Assembly (NCBI RefSeq): GCF_000768065.1
Contig: NZ_JRKM01000001.1
Coordinates: 1,798,001-1,862,000 of the forward strand
Origin: Aquabacterium sp. NJ1
Lineage (GTDB): Bacteria > Pseudomonadota > Gammaproteobacteria > Burkholderiales > Burkholderiaceae_C
Length of the DNA: 64,000 nt
Direction of reading: 5' to 3'
Below the pieces are notes generated by a model. It worked only from the letters and a program-made list of their open reading frames with translations. It had not been told where the DNA came from and did no database searches. Shown here piece after piece: positions 31,694-40,303 of this stretch. Both the position numbers and the translations under genes were made by a program. Each line of letters opens with the position of its first letter. The first letter of the stretch is position 1.

Positions 31694-33270
31694 TCCGCCA
31701 AGGTCACGCGGTTGAGTTCATCCAGCGTGGACTCGCCACGCAAGACCGCCGCCAGCGCCGACTCCCGCAACAGCCGTGTGCCACTGGATCGGGCATGCGC
31801 CTTGATCTTGATGAGCGAGGCACGCGTCACGATCAGGTCGCGCAAGGTGTCGTCCATCAAGAGGATCTCGGACACGGCGCGCCGGCCCCTGAAGCCGGTA
31901 CCACGGCAGGCCGGGCACCCCACAGACTTGAAGAAACGGCCATGCGTGTCCAGCGGCAGCTGTGCCATCCGCAGATCGGCGATAGCGGGCTGCCAGGGCT
32001 GCGCGCACTGCATGCACAGCTTGCGCATCAGGCGCTGCGCCACCACGCCATTGAGCGCGGACACCATGTTGTACAGGTCCACCCCCATGTGCATGAAGCG
32101 GCCCACCACATCGAACACATTGTTGGCGTGGATGGTGGACAGCACCAGGTGGCCGGTGAGCGCCGCTTGTGACGCGATCTGCGCGGTCTCTGCGTCGCGG
32201 ATCTCGCCGACCATCACGCGGTCCGGGTCATGGCGCAGGATGCTGCGCAGACCACGCGCAAACGTCAGGCCCTTCTTCTCGTTCACCGGGATCTGCACGA
32301 CACCACCGAGCTGGTACTCCACCGGGTCTTCGATGGTGATGATCTTGTCGGTGCCGTCATTGATCTCCTGCACGACGGCGTACAGCGTGGTGGTCTTGCC
32401 GCTGCCGGTCGGTCCGGTCACCAGCAGCATGCCGTAGGGCTTGCGCGCCAGGCGCCGCACCACCGCCGCATCGTCGGCATCAAAGCCCAGGCCTTCCAGG
32501 CTCAAGGCTTGTGCCTCGGTCGACAGGCGGCTGCGATCCAGGATGCGCAGCACGGCGTCTTCGCCAAAACTGCTGGGCATGATGGAGACACGGAAATCCA
32601 CATCGCGCACACCCGAATCGGCCGATTGCTGCACGCGCAGCTTGAAGCGGCCATCCTGCGGCAAGCGGCGCTCGCCGATGTCCAGCTCGGCCATCACCTT
32701 CAGGCGCGAGACCAGCTGCTCGGCCACCTCGCGCGAACCCACATCGCCCACATGCACCATCACGCCGTCCAGCCGGTGGCGGATCACCATGCCGGTGGCG
32801 GTGGACTCCAGGTGCAAGTCACTGGCCTGGGCCTTGAGTGCGTCGAACAAGGTCGCGTCCAGCAGCTTGACCACGGGGCTGCTCTGGCGGCTGATGGCGT
32901 CCACCGACAAGGCGTGCACCTCACCTGCCTGCTGGCTGGCCTCGCCGCGGGATTCGTCGCGGATCAAGGCGCCACGCGCCTCGTAGCTCTGCTCGCCTTG
33001 TGCCAGCAAGACCGCCAGCGTGTCCTCGTCCACTTCACGCCAGGACACCGGGCGCGCCACGGCGCGGCTCACGGCCTCGCGCAGCAGCACGTCTTCCGTG
33101 TTCGGGGTCAGGGCCCAGCACTGCCGGGCCGCATCTTGGGCCACCACCACGCGCAAACGCATGGCCTTGGCCAAAGGCCAGATGGCCCAGTCCGGCGTCC
33201 AGTTCAAAATGGATGTTGCTTCGTCCAGCTCAGGCTGGATCGACAGCTCAGGCTTGAGCACCGCACTCAT
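31690..33270 (-). CDS. gspE: Type II secretion/type IV pilus assembly ATPase GspE
   Basis: A 526-residue hexameric ATPase that powers pseudopilus assembly. Walker A is GPTGSGKTTTLY near residue 286. The Asp box is IITIEDPVEYQL. Walker B and the His box follow in VMVGEIRDAETAQIA and LVLSTIHANN. A zinc tetracysteine (CMQCAQP, then CPACRGTG) is present near residue 430-470, as in GspE/PilB. The start at 33270 (MSAVLKPELS) makes an ATGA overlap with gspF; the longer open frame to 33381 is out of phase with real protein. It lacks a long PilB-like N-terminal domain. Confidence 0.95.
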   Translation of the reverse strand: MSAVLKPELSIQPELDEATSILNWTPDWAIWPLAKAMRLRVVVAQDAARQCWALTPNTEDVLLREAVSRAVARPVSWREVDEDTLAVLLAQGEQSYEARGALIRDESRGEASQQAGEVHALSVDAISRQSSPVVKLLDATLFDALKAQASDLHLESTATGMVIRHRLDGVMVHVGDVGSREVAEQLVSRLKVMAELDIGERRLPQDGRFKLRVQQSADSGVRDVDFRVSIMPSSFGEDAVLRILDRSRLSTEAQALSLEGLGFDADDAAVVRRLARKPYGMLLVTGPTGSGKTTTLYAVVQEINDGTDKIITIEDPVEYQLGGVVQIPVNEKKGLTFARGLRSILRHDPDRVMVGEIRDAETAQIASQAALTGHLVLSTIHANNVFDVVGRFMHMGVDLYNMVSALNGVVAQRLMRKLCMQCAQPWQPAIADLRMAQLPLDTHGRFFKSVGCPACRGTGFRGRRAVSEILLMDDTLRDLIVTRASLIKIKAHARSSGTRLLRESALAAVLRGESTLDELNRVTLAE

Positions 33271-34373
33271 TGGATCTGCTCCGCCACCTGGAAGATGGGC
33301 AGGTACATCAGCACCACGATGCCGCCGATCAGCACGCCCATCACCAGCATCAGCACGGGGCTGACCACCTTGCCCACCCACTCGGTGAAGCGCGCCAGCT
33401 CTTCATCGTAGAAGGTGGCAGCACGCTCCAGCATGGGCCCCAGCTCGCCTGTCTGTTCGCCCACGCGCATCATGCGCAAGGACACCGGCGTGGTCAGCGT
33501 GCACTGGTGCAGGCTGTCGGACAGGCGTGTGCCCTCCTTGACCCGGCGTGTGGCCGTCTGCAAGGCGCCGCGCAGGGAAGGCCCCACCAATTCGCTGGAC
33601 GCCTCCATGGCGGGCACCACGGCCACACCGGCTTGCAGCAGCAAGCCCAGCGTGCGGTACAGCGCCGCCAGTTCGATCAAGCGCATGCGCGGGCCGATCA
33701 CCGGTGTGCGCCACAAACGGGCCGAAGCGGCGGCGCGAACGGCAGGCGAGCGCCAGGCTGCAACCGCACCCAGGACCAGGGCGATCAGGCCTGCCAGCAC
33801 GGGCCAGGGGTGCTCGCCCACGACCTTGCCCGTGCTCAGCAGCAGGCCCGACAACCAGGGCAGCTCCCCGCCCATGCCTTCATAGATATCGGCAAAGCGC
33901 GGCACCACGAACACCGTCAGAAAGGTGATCACCAGGAAACTCGCCCCGATGAGGATGGCGGGGTAGATGGCCGCACTCACCAGCTTGTCACGCATGCCGG
34001 TGAGCCAGGCCAAATAGGCCGCATGCTGGCGCAAGGCCTGTGCCGTCTGCCCCGTGCGCTGGCTCGCTTCAATCGAAGCGATCAGCAAGGAGCTGAACGC
34101 CAGCGGCTGCATGCGCATGGCCTGTGACAAGGTCTTGCCCTGCGACAAGGCCGTGGTCAAGGTGGACAGCACCTGCGCCACGGCGGCCGACTCTTCCTTC
34201 TCGCGCAAGGTCATCAGCGATTCGTACAGCGGGATGCCGGCATCCAGCAGCACGGCCAGCTCCTGGCAGAACAGGCGGCGCGGGAAGTCCGCAGCCGCAC
34301 GCTGCGCCACAGCCGACTTGTCCAGTCCGAGCGAAAGAGAAGCGGGGCGACGCATGTTGACTACCTTGCCCAT
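33267..34373 (-). CDS. gspF: Type II secretion inner-membrane platform protein GspF
   Basis: A 368-residue GspF/PilC family protein. Two repeats are visible: FCQELAVLLDAGIPLYESLM near residue 35, and YRTLGLLLQAGVAVVPAMEA near residue 235. Three membrane helices are present (AILIGASFLVITFLTVFVV, PVLAGLIALVLGAVAAW, VLMLVMGVLIGGIVVLMY). The ATG at 34373 makes a TGATG junction with gspG; a GTG one codon upstream is also possible. It sits at the centre of the machine and links the ATPase to the pseudopilus. Confidence 0.94.
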   Translation of the reverse strand: MGKVVNMRRPASLSLGLDKSAVAQRAAADFPRRLFCQELAVLLDAGIPLYESLMTLREKEESAAVAQVLSTLTTALSQGKTLSQAMRMQPLAFSSLLIASIEASQRTGQTAQALRQHAAYLAWLTGMRDKLVSAAIYPAILIGASFLVITFLTVFVVPRFADIYEGMGGELPWLSGLLLSTGKVVGEHPWPVLAGLIALVLGAVAAWRSPAVRAAASARLWRTPVIGPRMRLIELAALYRTLGLLLQAGVAVVPAMEASSELVGPSLRGALQTATRRVKEGTRLSDSLHQCTLTTPVSLRMMRVGEQTGELGPMLERAATFYDEELARFTEWVGKVVSPVLMLVMGVLIGGIVVLMYLPIFQVAEQIQ

Positions 34374-34876
34374 CACCAGTTGGTGATGTCCTGGTCTTCG
34401 CCCTCACCACCCTCGCGGCCATCCTTGCCCAGCGAGAACAGGTCGTAGTCCCCATGTTCACCGGGGGCTTTGTACTGGTACTCGCGGCCCCAGGGGTCCT
34501 TGGGCGGGGCCTTGCGCAGATACGGCCCCCACCAACGGGTTTCGTCACCCGGCTTCACCCACAGCGCGCCGAGGCCTTGCTCGGTACTGGGGTAGTGGCC
34601 GGTGTCCAGTCGATACTGGTCCAGCGCCTTGCCCAACGCATCCAGCTGCGCAGCGGCCGTCTTGACTTCCGACTTGCCGATCTGGGCAAAGAAGCGCGGG
34701 CCCACATAGCCTGCCAGCAGGCCGATGATCACCAGCACCACCAGCAGTTCCAGCAAGGTGAAGCCGCGCGAGTTAGCACGCGAGATCACACGCGAGGCCT
34801 TGGCCTGGCGAACCGACAAAACAGCAGGGACGAGTTCAGCCCGCACCTCATGCCGAGGCGCTTGACAGGTATGCAT
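34373..34876 (-). CDS. gspG: Type II secretion major pseudopilin GspG
   Basis: A 167-residue major pseudopilin. The processed start is in NSRGFTLLELLVVLVIIGLL. The globular part has the GspG hallmarks: LDQYRLDTGHYPSTEQGLGA, PPKDPWGREYQYKAPGEHG and a C-terminal DLFSLGKDGREGGEGEDQD, the calcium-binding loop. The leader before the glycine is unusually long (about 38 residues). The start at 34876 is chosen because AAGGA lies 9 bases before it; an in-frame ATG at 34900 also exists. It is the first gene of the operon. Confidence 0.93.
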   Translation of the reverse strand: MHTCQAPRHEVRAELVPAVLSVRQAKASRVISRANSRGFTLLELLVVLVIIGLLAGYVGPRFFAQIGKSEVKTAAAQLDALGKALDQYRLDTGHYPSTEQGLGALWVKPGDETRWWGPYLRKAPPKDPWGREYQYKAPGEHGDYDLFSLGKDGREGGEGEDQDITNW

Positions 34877-35086
34877 CAAGGGAGATCCTTCCAGCCGCAT
34901 CAGGGGGGCGATGCAGCACTGGGCGTGATCCTATTGGGCTATTGCTGACAGCTTTGTGACAAGCGCCCCGCCACCCCGCAGACCCGGGCCGTGCTGGCCC
35001 CATTCAGGGCCGGAAACCTCAGCACAAATCCTGCACACGCCTGCACAATGGGACAAGCTCCCCTCGCATGCCCGACCGCACACGCC

Positions 35087-35689
35087 ATGACCACCACGAC
35101 CCACATCCTGTACCTGCACGGCTTTCGCTCCTCGCCCAAATCCTTCAAGGCGCAGATGCTCGCGCGCCATGTGGCGCACCTCAATGAGCAAGGCGCCCAG
35201 CTCACCTGGGTCTGCCCGCAGCTGCCGCCCTCGCCAGCACAAGCCTGGGCCCTGATCGAACAGACCACAGCCGCCTGGCCGACCGACAAAATGGTTGTGC
35301 TCGGCTCCTCACTGGGCGGCTTCTATGCCACCGTGCTGGCCGAGCACCGGGGCTGTCGCGCTGGCGTGATCAACCCGGCCATCGAGCCTGCGCGTGACCT
35401 GGCGCGCTACATCGGCGAGCAGACCTCGTTCCACGACCCGCAGGACCACTTCTTCTTCCGTGCTGAATTCATCGACGAATTCAAGGCCCTGGCCCGCTAC
35501 CCCATCACCCGGCCCGAGCGCTACTGGGCCCTGATCGCCAAGGGTGACGAGGTGCTGGACTGGCGGGAGATGAGCGCGCGCTACCAGGGCGCCCAACTGA
35601 CGCTGCTCGAAGGCAGCGATCACGCGGTCAGCGACTTTGATCAGCACATGCCGGCGCTGCTGTCCTGGCTGGGTCTGCCTGCTGCCTGA
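35087..35689 (+). CDS. YqiA/YcfP-type alpha/beta-fold esterase
   Basis: A 200-residue alpha/beta hydrolase. HILYLHGFRSSPKSFKAQML is the usual YqiA opening with the oxyanion HG. GSSLGGFYATVLAE contains the GxSxG nucleophile. The C terminus has the acid/histidine region (GDEVLDWREM, EGSDHAVSDFDQH). The start at 35087 fits the family length of about 190-200. YqiA-type enzymes show esterase activity on acyl substrates; physiological substrate unknown. Its 3' end overlaps the convergent acetyltransferase by 62 bp. Confidence 0.9.
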   Translation: MTTTTHILYLHGFRSSPKSFKAQMLARHVAHLNEQGAQLTWVCPQLPPSPAQAWALIEQTTAAWPTDKMVVLGSSLGGFYATVLAEHRGCRAGVINPAIEPARDLARYIGEQTSFHDPQDHFFFRAEFIDEFKALARYPITRPERYWALIAKGDEVLDWREMSARYQGAQLTLLEGSDHAVSDFDQHMPALLSWLGLPAA

Positions 35690-36260
35690 GCCAATCGTCG
35701 CGCGACAGGGCATAGAGCCACGCATCCCGCGGCACATCGTCCACATGCGGGTGGGACAGCACCCGGCGCAGGCAGCCCTCGCGTTGCATGCCGATGCGCG
35801 CGAGCATCGCGGCCGAGCCCTTGTTGTCCACATCGCACAGGGCATCCACCCGCCAGACACCATACTGGCCAAACGCGGCGCCCACCACCGCCTGCGCCGC
35901 CTCGGCCATCAAGCCCTGCCCCCAGTGGTTGACCGCCATCAGGTAACCCAGCCGCAGATGGTGTGCCCGCTCGGACGGGTAGCTCATCGGTAGCAATTCG
36001 ATCTGCCCAAACACTCGCCCCGCCTGCGCGTGCGGCTCCTGGCGCGTCAGCCCCCAGACCCAGGCGCTGCGCTTCATCCAGCGGTGGATGTCATACGCGA
36101 TCTGCTGCCGGCTGTCATCGGGCGACGTGTGCGGCGTCCATTGCAGATAGCGCAAAACACGCGGGTCGCGCCCGTAGGACGCGAACACATCCTCGGCATC
36201 CCCCGGGCGCATGTCCCGCAGGTGCAGACGTGGGGTGTCGATCAGGCGCGGCAGGTCCAT
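35628..36260 (-). CDS. GNAT family N-acetyltransferase (RimJ/RimL-like)
   Basis: A 210-residue acetyltransferase of the RimJ/RimL group: IDTPRLHLRDMRPGDAEDVF at the start, LGYLMAVNHWGQGLMAEAAQ as the acetyl-CoA binding region, and VDNKGSAAMLARIGMQREGC near the end. These proteins acetylate amino groups of ribosomal proteins or small molecules. It converges with and overlaps the esterase gene. The extra C-terminal arginine/alanine tail after DDWLRQQ falls within the overlap. Confidence 0.9.
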   Translation of the reverse strand: MDLPRLIDTPRLHLRDMRPGDAEDVFASYGRDPRVLRYLQWTPHTSPDDSRQQIAYDIHRWMKRSAWVWGLTRQEPHAQAGRVFGQIELLPMSYPSERAHHLRLGYLMAVNHWGQGLMAEAAQAVVGAAFGQYGVWRVDALCDVDNKGSAAMLARIGMQREGCLRRVLSHPHVDDVPRDAWLYALSRDDWLRQQADPARTAAPACADQSR

Positions 36261-36374
36261 GGCGCCTACGATGCCGCATCACGGCCTGGCTGTCAGCCCC
36301 CACATTCAAGCCCTGGCAACAAAATGGGACAATCACCCCCTGATTCCCCAAAGCCCCACAGAGCCCCCCATTCG

Positions 36375-38435
36375 ATGTTTGCCCTTTTTGACGATGCCGG
36401 TAAGTTCCTCGCCGGCCGTGTGATGTCCGAAGCCGACAGTTCGATGCAGATCGAGCTGGATTCGGGCAAGCGCGTGAAGGTGAAAGCCGCCAACGTGCTG
36501 ATCAAGTTCGCCAAGCCCGCCCCCGCCGAAATCCTGGCGCAGGCCGCGGCCCAGGCCGCTGACATCGACGTGGACCTGATCTGGGAGGTCGCGCCCGAAG
36601 ACGAATTCGGCTTCGATGACCTGGCCAAGGAATACTTCAGCGCCAACGCCGACGCCGTGCAGCAGGCCGCCATGCTGATGCGCCTGTTCGACACCCCGCA
36701 CTACTTCCACCGCCGGGGCAAGGGCCGCTTCCGCAAGGCGCCCGAAGACATCCTCAAGCAGGCCCTGGTCGCCATCGAGCGCAAGAAGCAACTGGCCCTG
36801 CAGATCGAACAGTGGGCCCAGGAGCTGGCGGCCGGCAACTGCCCGCCCCCCATCAAGGACCAGCTCTACAAGATCCTGTTCAAGCCGGACAAGAACGGCC
36901 CTGAGTACAAGGCCGTGGTGGACGCCGCCAAGGCCACGCAACGCGCCCCGCTGGACCTGCTCAAGGACGCCGGCGCCATCGACAGCCCCTACCAGTTCCA
37001 CTTCAAGCGCTTCCTGTTCGAGTACTTCCCCAAGGGCACCGGCTTCCCGGCCCTGGAAGCGCCCCCCATCAAGGACGAACTGCCCCTGGCCGCCGTCCAG
37101 GCCTTCTCCATCGACGACTCGATGACCACCGAGATCGACGATGCACTGTCCGTGCAAGGCCTGGGCTCTGGCACCGTCACCTACGGCATCCACATCGCCG
37201 CACCCAGCCTGGCCATCGCCCCGGGTTCGCCTGTGGATGCGCTGGGCCGCGCCCGCATGTCCACGGTCTACATGCCCGGCCACAAGATCACCATGCTGCC
37301 CGATGACGTCGTGCAGACCTACACGCTGATCGAAGGCCGCGACTGCCCCGCCGTTTCCTTGTATGTCACGTTCGACGAGGCCACGCTGGCCGTCCAGGGC
37401 AGCGAGACCAAGCTGGAGCGCGTGCCCATCGCCGCCAACCTGCGCCACGACAAGCTCGACGGTGTCATCACCAACGCCACACTGAGCGGCGAGGCCCCGG
37501 CCGACTACGCCTTCGCGCCCGAGCTGGCCTTCGCCTTCCGCCTCGCCCAGCACCTGAAGGCCCAGCGCGAGATCGTGCGCGGCAAGCCCGAGACCTTCAA
37601 CCGCCCGGACTACAGCTTCAAGCTGCTCGGCGCCAAGGGCGAGAACACCATGAGCGACGGCATCGAGCCCACCGGGCACGAGCAGGTCGTGATCGGCACG
37701 CGCGCCCGTGGCTCGGCGCTCGACCTCATCGTGGCCGAAGCCATGATCCTGGCCAACAGCACCTGGGGCGGCTGGCTGGCCGAGCTGGGCGTACCCGGCA
37801 TCTACCGCAGCCAGGCCAGCCTGCAGCCCGGCATCAAGGTGCGCATGAGCACCAAGCCCGCACCGCACGCCGGCATGGGCGTGGCGCAGTACACCTGGGC
37901 CACCTCGCCGCTGCGCCGTTATGTGGACCTGGTCAACCAGTGGCAGATCGTGGCCTGCGCCAAAAACGGCCGCACCGCCGCCCTGGCCGCGCCCTTCAAG
38001 CCCAAGGACGCCGAGCTGTTCGCCATCATCTCGAACTTCGACACCGCCTACAGCGCCTACAACGGCTTCCAGTCCAGCATGGAGCGTTACTGGACGCTCA
38101 AGTACCTGGGCCAGCAAGGCCTCACCGAGCTGGACTGCGCCGTCATGGTCAATGGCCTGGTGCGTGCCGACACCCTGCCCCTGGTCTTCAAGGCCATCGG
38201 CGCCGACAGCCTGCCGCGCCATGCCAAGGTGCGCGTGCGCATCACCGGCGTGGACGAGCTGACCCTGGACGTGCACGCCAGCGTGGTGGCGCGTCTCGAT
38301 GAAGCGACATCTGCGGATCAGGGTGAATCGGAGGGTGGCGACGACGACGAGGTGCTGGACAATGCAGGACCACTGACCCTGGCCATCGACGTGACGGATG
38401 CCGACGCCCCCGCGGGCGAGGCCCCGGCCGCCTGA
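36375..38435 (+). CDS. RNase II family (RNB-domain) exoribonuclease
   Basis: A 686-residue ribonuclease catalytic-domain protein. The start MFALFDDAGKFLAGRVMSEA is followed by a regulatory N-terminal half, then the RNB domain from about residue 240: QAFSIDDSMTTEIDDALSVQ carries the conserved aspartates for metal binding. AHAGMGVAQYTWATSPLRRY near residue 505 holds the RNB arginine motif. An S1-like C terminus follows, ending in an acidic tail (SEGGDDDEVLDNAG). Substrate is probably single-stranded RNA. The start at 36375 avoids an implausible extension. It leads an operon-like series with tonB, aroE and mtgA. Confidence 0.9.
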   Translation: MFALFDDAGKFLAGRVMSEADSSMQIELDSGKRVKVKAANVLIKFAKPAPAEILAQAAAQAADIDVDLIWEVAPEDEFGFDDLAKEYFSANADAVQQAAMLMRLFDTPHYFHRRGKGRFRKAPEDILKQALVAIERKKQLALQIEQWAQELAAGNCPPPIKDQLYKILFKPDKNGPEYKAVVDAAKATQRAPLDLLKDAGAIDSPYQFHFKRFLFEYFPKGTGFPALEAPPIKDELPLAAVQAFSIDDSMTTEIDDALSVQGLGSGTVTYGIHIAAPSLAIAPGSPVDALGRARMSTVYMPGHKITMLPDDVVQTYTLIEGRDCPAVSLYVTFDEATLAVQGSETKLERVPIAANLRHDKLDGVITNATLSGEAPADYAFAPELAFAFRLAQHLKAQREIVRGKPETFNRPDYSFKLLGAKGENTMSDGIEPTGHEQVVIGTRARGSALDLIVAEAMILANSTWGGWLAELGVPGIYRSQASLQPGIKVRMSTKPAPHAGMGVAQYTWATSPLRRYVDLVNQWQIVACAKNGRTAALAAPFKPKDAELFAIISNFDTAYSAYNGFQSSMERYWTLKYLGQQGLTELDCAVMVNGLVRADTLPLVFKAIGADSLPRHAKVRVRITGVDELTLDVHASVVARLDEATSADQGESEGGDDDEVLDNAGPLTLAIDVTDADAPAGEAPAA

Positions 38436-38478
38436 TCGGGGTTGACCAGCCACCTCCTCCTTGACGCCTGCCAAGCGG

Positions 38479-39381
38479 ATGCTGCAACGCCTTCGAACAC
38501 TGTGGAAATCCTTGAGCCTCCTGCAGATCTGCCTGGGGGTGTCGGCGCTGTTGCACATCGGCCTGTTCAGCTTCCGCCTGGTGGACCCCGAAGGTTTCAA
38601 CCGCACCTTCAAGGACACGCCGCTGGAAGTCATCCTGGTCAACGCCGGCAGTGAAGCCGCGCCCGACAAGGCCCAGGCCCTGGCGCAGCAGAACCTGGCC
38701 GGCGGCGGCGAAAGCACCGGCCGCGCCACCTCGCCCCTGCCACCCTCGCCCGAAGCCGAAACCGGCGACGCCATGGAGCAGACGGCCCGCATGATCGAGC
38801 AGATGCAGCAGGAACAGCAGCAGTTGCTCACCCAGGTCAAGAACGAGCTGTCGGCCCTGCCCCCGCCCCAACCACGCGCCAAGGCCGAGACCGAGCAGAA
38901 CCGCGCCGACGAAGAACGTCGCCGCCAGCTCACCAAGCTGCTGGCCGAAATCGAAAAGCGCATCCGCGAAGAAAACGAGCGCCCCAAGAAGCGCTACATC
39001 AGCCCGGCCACGCTGAAGTCGGCGGACGCCCTCTACTACAGCCAGTTCCGCACCTTGGTGGAACGCGCCGGCACCGAGCACTTCCCCACCCAAGGCGGCC
39101 AGAAGCTGTACGGCGAGCTGGTGATGGAAGTCTGGCTGGACCGCCAGGGCAAAGTGGTGGACGCCATCATCACCCAACCCTCGCGCAACAAGCAGCTCGA
39201 CAAGCGCGCCCGCGCCATCGTGATGAACGCGGGCCCCTTTGGTGCCGTGCCCCCCGAAGTGATCGCCGGCAAGGACCTGCTGCTGATCTCGTCGCGCTTC
39301 CGCTTCACGCGGGAAGCTGGCATGCAGGCCACCACGCAGGCCCCGGCCCCTGAGCAAGCCACCATCCCGGCGGCCCCCTGA
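38479..39381 (+). CDS. TonB family protein
   Basis: A 300-residue TonB-like protein. A membrane anchor (LLQICLGVSALLHIGLFSFR) is followed by a periplasmic linker with a long charged coiled coil (ARMIEQMQQEQQQLLTQVKN, RRRQLTKLLAEIEKRIREEN). The C-terminal TonB domain is at about 195-285 (LYGELVMEVWLDRQGKVVDA). The start may instead be the TTG at 38461. It has no exbB/exbD neighbours and lies between an RNase gene and aroE. The long coiled coil in place of a proline-rich spacer is unlike classical TonB; it may span the periplasm differently. Confidence 0.85.
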   Translation: MLQRLRTLWKSLSLLQICLGVSALLHIGLFSFRLVDPEGFNRTFKDTPLEVILVNAGSEAAPDKAQALAQQNLAGGGESTGRATSPLPPSPEAETGDAMEQTARMIEQMQQEQQQLLTQVKNELSALPPPQPRAKAETEQNRADEERRRQLTKLLAEIEKRIREENERPKKRYISPATLKSADALYYSQFRTLVERAGTEHFPTQGGQKLYGELVMEVWLDRQGKVVDAIITQPSRNKQLDKRARAIVMNAGPFGAVPPEVIAGKDLLLISSRFRFTREAGMQATTQAPAPEQATIPAAP

Positions 39382-39406
39382 CCCCCTCTGACCGACTGAC
39401 CCGCCC

Positions 39407-40267
39407 ATGACCACCGCAGACCGCTACGCCGTGGCCGGCAACCCGGTTGAACACAGCCGCTCGCCCCTGATTCACGCGCGCTTCGCCGAGCAGACCGGCC
39501 AGGCCGTCGACTACGGCCGCCTGCTGTGCCCGCTGGACGACTTCAAGGCCCACATCCAGGCCTTTGCAGCCAGCGGCGCCAAGGGTTGCAACGTGACCGT
39601 GCCTTTCAAGTTCGAAGCCTTCGAGCTGGCCACCCGCCGCACGCCCCGCGCCGAGCTGGCCCAGGCCGCCAACACCCTGCGCTTTGATGCCCAGGCCGAT
39701 GGCGGCTGGCTGGCCGACAACACCGATGGCATCGGCCTGGTGCGCGACATCACCCGCAATGCCGGCGTGCCGCTGGCGGGCCGGCGCGTGCTGCTGCTGG
39801 GCGCAGGCGGCGCCAGCGCCGGCGTGCTGGGTCCGCTGATCGAAGCACGCCCTGCCGAGATCGTCATGGCCAACCGCACGCTTGAAAAGGCAAAGGCCAT
39901 CGTGGACCGCCACGCCGAATGGGCCGCCCGGCATGGCGTCCAGCTCAGCGCCCGCAGCCTGCAAGACCCCGGCGAGGGCTTTGACGTGTTCATCAATGGC
40001 ACGGCCGCCAGCCTGGCCGGCAGTGGCGTACCCGTAGGCGCCCAGGTGCTCAAGCCCGGCACCCTTGCGCTGGACATGATGTACGGTCCCGCGGCGCAAG
40101 CCTTCCTGGACTGGGCCCGCGCACACGGCGCCACCCCGCGCGATGGCCTGGGCATGCTGGTCGAGCAGGCCGCCGAGGCCTTCGCCCTGTGGCGTGGCGT
40201 ACAGCCCGACACGCAGCCCGTGCTGGCGCACATGCGCGCACTGGTCGACGCGGCCCAGCCTCACTGA
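39407..40267 (+). CDS. aroE: Shikimate dehydrogenase
   Basis: A 286-residue NADP-dependent shikimate dehydrogenase, converting 3-dehydroshikimate to shikimate in aromatic amino-acid synthesis. Shikimate-binding motifs are [20 protein letters not shown] and [14 protein letters not shown] (catalytic lysine in VPFK). [14 protein letters not shown] contains the conserved aspartate. The Rossmann glycine loop is [14 protein letters not shown], followed by [11 protein letters not shown]. It starts 25 bp after the tonB-like gene. Confidence 0.95.
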   Translation: MTTADRYAVAGNPVEHSRSPLIHARFAEQTGQAVDYGRLLCPLDDFKAHIQAFAASGAKGCNVTVPFKFEAFELATRRTPRAELAQAANTLRFDAQADGGWLADNTDGIGLVRDITRNAGVPLAGRRVLLLGAGGASAGVLGPLIEARPAEIVMANRTLEKAKAIVDRHAEWAARHGVQLSARSLQDPGEGFDVFINGTAASLAGSGVPVGAQVLKPGTLALDMMYGPAAQAFLDWARAHGATPRDGLGMLVEQAAEAFALWRGVQPDTQPVLAHMRALVDAAQPH

Positions 40268-40303
40268 ATCCTGATCTTCAACCGTTCCACCAAGAAGCCC
40301 TCG

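Noticed and set aside
33271..33381. N-terminal extension of GspE
   Set aside because: It overlaps gspF and is low-complexity; the start at 33270 makes a standard stop-start overlap.
36333..38987. 884-residue open frame on the minus strand opposite the RNase II-family gene
   Set aside because: It is a compositional shadow of a high-GC gene: Gly/Ala/His/Val/Leu-rich with no domain, while the plus-strand frame has clear RNB motifs.
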